35,957 nucleotides of DNA from IMG/VR virus record IMGVR_UViG_3300020420_000005, positions 1-35,957 of that record. One strand, written 5' to 3'. Positions 29,636 to 35,957 of this stretch are shown here, one piece after another. The position numbers and the translations under genes were made by a program. The stretch is from a virus. Under the pieces are notes generated by a model. It worked only from the letters and a program-made list of their open reading frames with translations, did not search any database and was not told where the DNA came from. Every line of letters starts with the position of its first letter. Position 1 is the stretch's first letter.

Positions 29636-32600
29636 TGCCTTTAGTACCCTTAAAATTACCAGCAGGCTTTTACCGAAATGGAACTGAGTTCGAAGCGTCA
29701 AACCGTTGGCGTGATGGAAGTCTGGTTCGGTGGCTAGATGGAAGTTTAAAACCTATTGGCGGTTGGACAGAGCGAAAAGTGGCATTTTCAAACAATCCTG
29801 TTAGGGGTATGCACTCATGGCAGTCAAACGATGGAACTGCTTGGCTTGCTGGTGGATCACATGATCAATTAATAGCGATGACAGGCGCAGGAGTTTGCTA
29901 CGATTTGACACCAGATGATTTAGCGTCTGGACGTGAAGATGCCGCTGTAAATACTGGTTATGGTTTTGGATTTTATGGTACAGGTTATTATGGTCAGCCA
30001 AGGCCAGTAACTAGTGATAGTATTCCGCAAGAGGCCACCACTTGGCAGCTTGATAACTTTGGTCAAAATCTCATAGCATTTCACTTAGATGATGGGCGTA
30101 TTTTAGAATGGCCTTTGGTTGTAACTGTTGGTTCTGAGCTAGTGACTAATGGTGATTTTGCGGTAGACGCTAATTGGACAAAAGGTGTTAATTGGTCAAT
30201 ATCTGGTGGCGTATCAGTTTATGCTCAATACAAACCTGTTTTTGACGCAAACGATACAAATATAGTTAGTGCAACTAATAATACGATAACTATACCAAAT
30301 CATGATTTTATAGATGGTCAGGTGGTCACTTATGTAGTTCCAAGTGGTCAAACAGCTATAACAGGTTTAACTTCTGGTTCTAGTTATTTTATTATAGACG
30401 CAACCACAAATAACTTTAAATTAACAGCTACACTATCAGGAACGATAATAGGTTTATCTGATAATTATTCACTCACTGTTAATGCTGATAATGATACAAT
30501 TAAAAACACAACAACCAATAAAATTGTTGCATCAAATTCATTTTCAAATGGCGATGAGGTAAGTTATTCGAATGGTTCTGGAACAGATATTGGTGGACTA
30601 GTAAACAACCAAAGTTATTTTATTGTAAATGCTTCTGGCTCAGAGTTTCAACTAGCAGCTACTTCTGGCGGTAGTGCTATTGATTTAACCCCAGACTTAA
30701 ATGCGTCTTTTGACCCTGATCCAATTACAACAAGTGCAACCTCTATTACTGTCACTGTTGCTAATGTTGGTGGTGTAAATAAATATCATTTTGGCGGTGT
30801 TACTGCGCCAGCTATAACTTTAATTAGAGGCACAACTTATACTTTTGATATGAGTGATGCAACAAATGCTAACCACCCATTAATATTTCAAAATGGTGGC
30901 TCAAATTATACATTAGGAATTTCCACAACAGGGGTGGCAGGAAATGCAGGGGCTAGTGTTACTTTTGCAGTTCCAAATGATGCTCCAGCAACTGGTTTGA
31001 CATATCTGTGTCAAATTCATGGTGCGGCGATGGGAAATTCTATAACTACTGTAACTGCTTCAGAGGCCGCTGGGCCAATAGATTATTCAACTGAAACAAT
31101 AACTATTGCTAATCATGGGTTTTCAAATGGTAACGAAGTTACTTACAGCAATGGTGGTGGCACAAATATAGGTGGTCTAACAACAGGAACAAATTATTTT
31201 GTTATAGGGGCGACTACAAATACATTTCAGTTATCTGTTTTGTCTGGCGGCTCTGCAATTAACCTTACGGCTTCTGGTTCAACTTTGGGAACAGGTCATT
31301 CTTTTGATCTTGATATTGGTTCTGCCCATGTCTTTAGAAAGGACATTGGATCAACTCACCAATTAGAAAGAATTTCGTCTGGCAATTTAGATCAAACTGT
31401 TACTGGTTTAGTAACAACTCCTGATGCACAAGATAGCCATGATGTAACAGTAACATTAGTTGACCCAAATACAGACAGTGATGCAGCGACAGTACCAAAT
31501 GTTAAAATAAAAGTAACTGGCACAACAACCAATACTGTTTCTGTTGATGAAACTTTGGCAGTTGGTTCAAATATATTTAGATTTGGTGCAGATGATGCAA
31601 CTGTAAAAATAGAAATAATACCGCAAGCATACAACACACCCGATTTTCATATTGATAATATTTCTCTTAAGCAGAAAACCGTTGCTACACCATTAACAAA
31701 CGCACCAATAAACAACAAAGGTATAGTTGTTACTGAGGAGCGATTTATCTTTGCATTAGGTGCTGGCGGCAATAGTCGTAAAGTTCAGTGGTGTGATAAA
31801 GAGGCAAACAATACTTGGACCCCAGCGGCAACGAATGAAGCTGGTGACATAGAGTTAGCTACGGCTGGTCAAATTATGTGTGGTGTTAGGACAAGGGGTG
31901 CAACCTTGATTATAACTGATACTGATGCTCACATGGCTCAATACATTGGACCACCATATGTGTATTCATTTCAGCGTATAGGAACAAATTGTGGTGCTGT
32001 ATCTAGGTTAAGTGCAGTGGCAACTGATCAAGGGGCATTTTGGTTTGGCGCAGAGAGTTTTCATTACTTCGATGGTAACAGCGTACAAACTTTAAATTGT
32101 GACGTACACGATTATGTTTTTAACGATTTTAACTCATCACAGCAAAGTAAAGTGTGGGGAATGGTAAATGGCGCACATAGTGAAATTTGGTGGTTTTATT
32201 GTTCTGGTAATGCAACAGAAATTGATCGTTATGTCGCTTATGATTTTAAGGATAACCATTGGCTTATTGGTAATTTATCAAGAACGTCAGGTGTAAGTCG
32301 TGGTGTTTTTGCATATCCATTTATGGCTAAACATGGCACAAAAACAGATATTATGAACCACGAAATAGGTTTTAACTATGAAAATTCTTCTATTTTTTGC
32401 GAAACAGGGCCAGTTAGTATTGGTAACGGTGATCAAATAGCAAAGGTTACTGAGGTCATAACTGATGAAAAAACACAAGGTGATGTAGATTTAAAATTTA
32501 AAACTAAATTTAATCCTAACGATACTGAAAGAACTTTTGGACCATTTAATCCTAGCAACCCTACTTCTGTGCGGTTTACTGGGAGACAAGTTAAAATGCG

Positions 32601-32676
32601 TGTTGAGGGGGATCAAGCTACAGATTGGCGTGTTGGTGTAATGAGATTGGAAGTTAAAGCAGGGGGCAACCGCTAA
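29635..32676 (+). CDS. Nozzle/tail-tubular-B-like protein with nested insertions (repeats and cupredoxin-like domain)
   Basis: A 1013-residue protein. Residues 1-160 and about 680-1013 (for example GAFWFGAESFHYFDGNSVQT) match the phage nozzle/tail-tube class. Residues from 163 (ELVTNGDFAVDANWTKGVNW) and near 670 (FHIDNISLK) look like the ends of a carbohydrate-binding-type jelly roll. Inside it lie three similar domains (about 30261-30460, 30493-30690, 31084-31270) with F/G-x-VxYSNGxGT-IGGL-YF motifs. Between the second and third is a cupredoxin-like domain with His414, Cys459, His462 and Met466. The protein would form the tail nozzle, the insertions projecting outward for surface contact. 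Confidence 0.8.
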   Translation: MPLVPLKLPAGFYRNGTEFEASNRWRDGSLVRWLDGSLKPIGGWTERKVAFSNNPVRGMHSWQSNDGTAWLAGGSHDQLIAMTGAGVCYDLTPDDLASGREDAAVNTGYGFGFYGTGYYGQPRPVTSDSIPQEATTWQLDNFGQNLIAFHLDDGRILEWPLVVTVGSELVTNGDFAVDANWTKGVNWSISGGVSVYAQYKPVFDANDTNIVSATNNTITIPNHDFIDGQVVTYVVPSGQTAITGLTSGSSYFIIDATTNNFKLTATLSGTIIGLSDNYSLTVNADNDTIKNTTTNKIVASNSFSNGDEVSYSNGSGTDIGGLVNNQSYFIVNASGSEFQLAATSGGSAIDLTPDLNASFDPDPITTSATSITVTVANVGGVNKYHFGGVTAPAITLIRGTTYTFDMSDATNANHPLIFQNGGSNYTLGISTTGVAGNAGASVTFAVPNDAPATGLTYLCQIHGAAMGNSITTVTASEAAGPIDYSTETITIANHGFSNGNEVTYSNGGGTNIGGLTTGTNYFVIGATTNTFQLSVLSGGSAINLTASGSTLGTGHSFDLDIGSAHVFRKDIGSTHQLERISSGNLDQTVTGLVTTPDAQDSHDVTVTLVDPNTDSDAATVPNVKIKVTGTTTNTVSVDETLAVGSNIFRFGADDATVKIEIIPQAYNTPDFHIDNISLKQKTVATPLTNAPINNKGIVVTEERFIFALGAGGNSRKVQWCDKEANNTWTPAATNEAGDIELATAGQIMCGVRTRGATLIITDTDAHMAQYIGPPYVYSFQRIGTNCGAVSRLSAVATDQGAFWFGAESFHYFDGNSVQTLNCDVHDYVFNDFNSSQQSKVWGMVNGAHSEIWWFYCSGNATEIDRYVAYDFKDNHWLIGNLSRTSGVSRGVFAYPFMAKHGTKTDIMNHEIGFNYENSSIFCETGPVSIGNGDQIAKVTEVITDEKTQGDVDLKFKTKFNPNDTERTFGPFNPSNPTSVRFTGRQVKMRVEGDQATDWRVGVMRLEVKAGGNR

Positions 32677-33023
32677 TGCCAGTTACACCACCAATTCTAG
32701 GCGAAGATATTAGACAATGGGGTAGACAGCTTAATCTGTTTTTAAGCAGAAATTTAGGTAAGTTATATTTTAAAACCAGTGACGATAATCCTAGTGAAAA
32801 CGGTATTTTCTTATGGGATGACGATAAAAACTATCCTGTCGTGTCAGCGCAAAACGCTTTTAAGCAAGTTGCTATGAAGCAGACCACACCTAGTTCTAGT
32901 GTCGGTGCGTCAGGAGATGTTGCAGGAATGATAGCTTGGGATACTAGTTATATTTATATTTGTACGGCTGCACATGATGGTAGTACAGCAATTTGGAAGA
33001 GGGTAGCATTGTCTACATACTAG
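32676..33023 (+). CDS. Tail-associated structural protein
   Basis: A 115-residue protein starting MPVTPPILGEDIRQWGRQLN with a C-terminal beta strand region (MIAWDTSYIYICTAAHDGST, then IWKRVAL). The AWDTxYIYICTAAxxGxxxWKRV pattern occurs in fibre/tail proteins of many phages. It follows the nozzle gene with an overlapping start. It is likely to be a small tail or knob component. Confidence 0.72.
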   Translation: MPVTPPILGEDIRQWGRQLNLFLSRNLGKLYFKTSDDNPSENGIFLWDDDKNYPVVSAQNAFKQVAMKQTTPSSSVGASGDVAGMIAWDTSYIYICTAAHDGSTAIWKRVALSTY

Positions 33024-33398
33024 ATGGCTAAAGATATTGTTGTAAATGAAATAGAAAGATGTCGGCCTTGGATAGAAGCTGCATTAGAGTATTCAGGTGG
33101 TACACACAGTTTTGAAGATATAGCATTAGGTATAAAAGAAGCTCGTATGCAGTTATGGCCTAGTCCAAGGGGGTGCATTGTCACAGAAATTGTGGTATAC
33201 CCTCAAAAAAAGTATCTTAATGTGTTTTTAGCTGGTGGTGATTTAGATCAAATATTAGATATGGATAAAGATGTAAAAGCGTGGAGTATTGATCAAGGAT
33301 GCGATGCGGCAATGATGTCAGGCAGAATTGGCTGGAAAAAACCATTAAAAGCGTTAGGATGGAAAGTATTACAAACGCACTTTGTAAAGGAATTTTAA
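33024..33398 (+). CDS. GNAT-like internal virion protein (T7 gp13-like)
   Basis: A 124-residue protein. RGCIVTEIVVYPQKKYLNVF, then LAGGDLDQILDMDKDVKAWS and GRIGWKKPLKALGWKVLQTH follow the beta-alpha pattern of a small acetyltransferase-fold protein. T7 gp13 and related marine phage proteins at the same position have this fold. It would help head-tail assembly or act as a virion-internal factor; catalysis is not evident. It starts right after the previous stop. Confidence 0.65.
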   Translation: MAKDIVVNEIERCRPWIEAALEYSGGTHSFEDIALGIKEARMQLWPSPRGCIVTEIVVYPQKKYLNVFLAGGDLDQILDMDKDVKAWSIDQGCDAAMMSGRIGWKKPLKALGWKVLQTHFVKEF

Positions 33399-33399
33399 A

Positions 33400-33837
33400 A
33401 TGTCAGGTGGTACAAATCAACAAAAAGTAACCTTACCTAAATTTTTTGAAACAGCATTGCAACAACAAGTTGGTATGGCAGGGGATGCTTCGGAAGCTGG
33501 TTATGTTCCTTATTATGGGCCAGATGTAGCAGCATTCAGTCCAATGCAAGAAGCGTCATTTCAAAGCACAGATATGATGGCAAACGCTTTTGGTATGCCT
33601 ACAACGCAAGGGCAACAATATATGCCAGAAGCGCAAAATTTTGGTGGTGCAATGGGTTATTCATCAGCACCGATTTATGAAGGCTCAGTCAACGAATTGC
33701 AAACAAGAAGGCCAGGTCAGGCACAAAGAATAGAAGGATTTACTGTTGATCCTGTAAGTGGGCAACCAGGTCAATTTGCACCTTCAATGCAACCAGTAGC
33801 GTTAGAAATGACTGCTGCACAGAAAAGAGGAAAATAA
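33400..33837 (+). CDS. Virion-associated protein of unknown function
   Basis: A 145-residue, Gln/Ala/Pro/Met-rich, low-complexity protein (LPKFFETALQQQVGMAGDAS, then YVPYYGPDVAAFSPMQEASF). It lacks domains I recognise. The position before two ejection-type genes and its composition suggest an internal virion or ejection component. Confidence 0.7.
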   Translation: MSGGTNQQKVTLPKFFETALQQQVGMAGDASEAGYVPYYGPDVAAFSPMQEASFQSTDMMANAFGMPTTQGQQYMPEAQNFGGAMGYSSAPIYEGSVNELQTRRPGQAQRIEGFTVDPVSGQPGQFAPSMQPVALEMTAAQKRGK

Positions 33838-33838
33838 T

Positions 33839-34477
33839 ATGGCAGGCGGCGCAAATCCAATGATGGCTCAACCAGCCATGAACCCTTTTCAAAGGGCCAG
33901 CCAAGCAAACCAAATGGCGATGGGAACATATGCAAATCCAGCGGCAAGGGCGGCATCTATGATGAACCCTTACAATCAACAAGTTGTAGATACAACTTTA
34001 AGAGATGTAGGAAATGCGGCTCTGATGGGGCAAAATCAATTAGATGCTCAAGCGCAAGCGGCAGGAGCTTTTGGTGGGTCTAGGCATGGGATAGCGCAGG
34101 CAGAGGCACTTAAAGGTTATCAGCAACAAGCATTAGATAAAGTTGGGGCATTACGTCAACAAGGATATAACACTGCAATGAACAATGCTTTTACAAGCGC
34201 CTCTGGGCTTCAAAACGCAGGGCAACAAGCTTTCAATATGGGTCAGGCAGTACAACAGCAACAAGGGCGTCAGGGGGCGTTACAGCAGGCCGCAATGCAA
34301 TCATTGATAGATGCTGGGCGAAAACAGTTTGCTGGTTATGCAGGGCAACCAACGCAATCAATGAACGCTTTTGCACAAGGTCTAACAGGTGTGCAACGTG
34401 TGCCTATGGGCGGTGAGCAAAGTTATATGAACCCTGGTTTGCTAAATTATATGCAAGCTTTTGGTATGATGGGCTAA
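33839..34477 (+). CDS. Ejection-protein-like Gln/Ala-rich protein
   Basis: A 212-residue protein, Gln/Ala/Gly/Asn-rich and helical (NPYNQQVVDTTLRDVGNAAL, then QNQLDAQAQAAGAFGGSRHG, then AEALKGYQQQALDKVGALRQ). The GAFGGSRHG...EA motif is common in marine phage head-internal proteins. It sits directly before the lytic transglycosylase gene, with a one-base overlap. It is likely to be part of the DNA-ejection assembly. Confidence 0.75.
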   Translation: MAGGANPMMAQPAMNPFQRASQANQMAMGTYANPAARAASMMNPYNQQVVDTTLRDVGNAALMGQNQLDAQAQAAGAFGGSRHGIAQAEALKGYQQQALDKVGALRQQGYNTAMNNAFTSASGLQNAGQQAFNMGQAVQQQQGRQGALQQAAMQSLIDAGRKQFAGYAGQPTQSMNAFAQGLTGVQRVPMGGEQSYMNPGLLNYMQAFGMMG

Positions 34478-35835
34478 TGCAAAGAAATGAAATAGAAGAA
34501 TTAGCAAGTAGGGCGGCATCTCAATATGGGATACCGTTAAACACTTTTCTTCGTCTGATACAGCAAGAAAGTAATTTTAATCCTGATGCTGTTTCTCCAA
34601 AAGGTGCTATAGGATTAACTCAATTATTACCTTCTACGGCACAAGAGTTAGGTGTTAATCCTAGAGACATTAGAGAGAATATATTTGGTGGTGCGCAATA
34701 TTTACGGCAAATGATGGATAGATACCCAGGCAATATGCCTTTTGCTTTAGCGGCTTACAACGCTGGGATGGGTAACGTAGATAAATATAAAGGTATACCA
34801 CCATTTAAAGAAACGCAAAATTATGTTAAAAATATACTAGGAACGTATCAAGAGCCAAGGAATAAAAACATGAGCTTAAATCCACTTACTAATTTGCCTA
34901 TGATGCAAAGAATGAGACAACGAGATCCGATTACTGGATTGACAGGATTTGGCAATATTGCACAAGCTATAGATGCGTTACTGCCACAAGAACAGCGTAT
35001 GGGGCAAGCTATAAGAGACAAGGGCGCTAGAGAAGTGGCTTTGGGTAATAGAAATGCGACAGCAAATATGCTTGAAAAGTTACCTGGCGGTAAACCTTAC
35101 GCTGATATGATTAGACGAAACGCAGACCCAATGGAAACTTTTAAATTGTATCAAGAAGCGGCAAGAGAAGGTGGTTTAATGCCTGGCACTCTGAGCAAAA
35201 CGCAATACGATATGATCCAAAAAACAAACAAAGATTTAAACAGTCTCGATGCTATAAAAGCGTTAAATGAGGCAAGATCAGGTTATGAGACAATGCTTTA
35301 TGCCTTTGATAATCCTGGCGGTGTTAGTGACTATGCTTTGACTGTTGCCTTTGCAAAAATTCTTGATCCTGGTTCTGTCGTTAGAGACAGTGAGCAAGCC
35401 GCTATATCCAGCACAGGTGGAGTTGTTCCTGGTTTGATCGCACGATTTAGAAACGCCACAGGGGGTGGTCAATCATTGCCTCAAGATGTAAGAGAAGAAA
35501 TATTTGCAATAGCTAACAATGCTTATGGTAAAGCAAGAACGGAAGCTATGACTGCAAGAGAACAAGTTGTGAATTTAGCAAAAGCAGCAGGGATAGATGA
35601 GCAATATTTAACGTCAATAAATGCGCCAGAAGCTAGAGATGTAGAACAAATTTTTAATAGTCCTGATGTTTCAGTACAGGAAAATATACCAGAGAATTTA
35701 CCACCAGTTCCAGAAAACTTATTAACAAGAGCAGCAGATTATAGCGATGCTTTAAATATTTGGGCAGATTATTGGCCTACTCTTAATGCACAACAGCAGG
35801 CAGATTATGTCTTACGAGGGGTATTACCAGAATGA
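34477..35835 (+). CDS. Virion lytic transglycosylase / ejection protein
   Basis: A 452-residue protein. The N-terminal SLT domain (residues 5-125) has the catalytic Glu31 (IQQESNFNPDAVS), then KGAIGLTQLLPSTAQELG and PFALAAYNAGMGNVDKY. It would cleave peptidoglycan glycan strands to open a local path for DNA. The remainder is a long helical region typical of internal virion proteins (KTQYDMIQKTNKDLNSLDAI). It is coupled by ATGA to the next internal protein gene. Confidence 0.9.
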   Translation: MQRNEIEELASRAASQYGIPLNTFLRLIQQESNFNPDAVSPKGAIGLTQLLPSTAQELGVNPRDIRENIFGGAQYLRQMMDRYPGNMPFALAAYNAGMGNVDKYKGIPPFKETQNYVKNILGTYQEPRNKNMSLNPLTNLPMMQRMRQRDPITGLTGFGNIAQAIDALLPQEQRMGQAIRDKGAREVALGNRNATANMLEKLPGGKPYADMIRRNADPMETFKLYQEAAREGGLMPGTLSKTQYDMIQKTNKDLNSLDAIKALNEARSGYETMLYAFDNPGGVSDYALTVAFAKILDPGSVVRDSEQAAISSTGGVVPGLIARFRNATGGGQSLPQDVREEIFAIANNAYGKARTEAMTAREQVVNLAKAAGIDEQYLTSINAPEARDVEQIFNSPDVSVQENIPENLPPVPENLLTRAADYSDALNIWADYWPTLNAQQQADYVLRGVLPE

Positions 35836-35957
35836 GTGAAAAAACTTGGGATAATATGGTAAGTAATTACAGACAAAAAACAGGTCCAGCAAAAGAAGTT
35901 CCTAAACAAAAAGCACGAACTTTTTTACAAGGTTTGACTTTTCAATCTGCTGATGAA
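35832..35957 (+). CDS. Pre-portal internal virion protein, 5' part (continues at base 3)
   Basis: The ATG overlaps the transglycosylase stop (ATGA) and encodes MSEKTWDNMVSNYRQKTGPA and onward through the 77-base repeat. The frame matches the protein that occupies bases 1-1973 on the circle, so this is its true start. Confidence 0.85.
   Translation, partial: MSEKTWDNMVSNYRQKTGPAKEVPKQKARTFLQGLTFQSADE
35881..35957. repeat. Terminal direct repeat, right copy
   Basis: Identical to bases 1-77; see the left copy. It marks the closure of the circular contig. Confidence 0.9.

Noticed and set aside
1-35957. tRNA genes
   Set aside because: Reading both strands for T-loop and cloverleaf-like patterns gave no convincing candidate; a tRNAscan-SE run would be decisive.

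Overview
The window looks like a complete, circular genome of a small tailed bacteriophage. Its first 77 bases recur exactly as its last 77 bases, and one gene reads in frame across the junction, so the unique length is about 35,880 bp. Gene density is very high, with ATGA and TAATG overlaps throughout, and the DNA is AT-rich (roughly 35-40% GC by eye). Portal, major capsid, adaptor and nozzle proteins resemble the short-tailed SU10/P22-like morphogenesis set common in marine bacterioplankton phages. I see no DNA polymerase, RNA polymerase, integrase or tRNA gene. The host is not determinable from the sequence alone; a marine alphaproteobacterium is a guess from gene style.

Layout. (1) 1-6604: pre-portal internal virion protein (continuing from 35832), portal, a small protein, scaffold, and a major capsid gene split by a td-like group I intron. 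(2) 6647-9425: small post-capsid proteins and a lysis module with TM/coiled-coil proteins, an EF-hand membrane protein, a three-TM holin and a T7-lysozyme-like amidase. (3) 15709 down to 9426, minus strand: early/recombination genes including a single-strand-annealing candidate, SSB, a DUF1367-like protein, a PD-(D/E)XK-like nuclease, an HNH nuclease, a SprT-like zinc protease, an HTH protein and several unknowns. A plus-strand island (12169-12914) carrying a RusA resolvase interrupts them. (4) 15795-18148, plus: an HTH regulator, a lambda-O-like replication initiator with iterons inside its reading frame, a PP-loop (PAPS-reductase-like) enzyme and a possible replication accessory protein, closed by a hairpin terminator. 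(5) 18305-35880, plus: small and large terminase, very basic small proteins including a 15-residue peptide, three polyvalent-type effector proteins (two ADP-ribosyltransferase-like, one with an HDxxGH motif), the adaptor, tail fibre/adhesin proteins with a 2OG-Fe(II) dioxygenase, a 1013-residue nozzle-like protein with nested insertions including a cupredoxin-like domain, and ejection proteins with a lytic transglycosylase.

How it may work together. Early promoters share a TGTATC-N6-GATACA-like operator lying between -35 and -10, and one copy sits in the divergent promoter of the 15795 regulator. This suggests one repressor controls the early regulon. Replication probably starts at the iterons in the initiator gene and recruits host replication proteins, helped by phage SSB, an annealing protein and RusA. 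Capsid production depends on RNA splicing. The most interesting items are the ORF-less capsid intron, the intragenic origin, the operator set, the polyvalent-effector cassette next to the terminase, the nested cupredoxin insertion in the nozzle protein, and a hairpin whose loop holds the rusA start codon.
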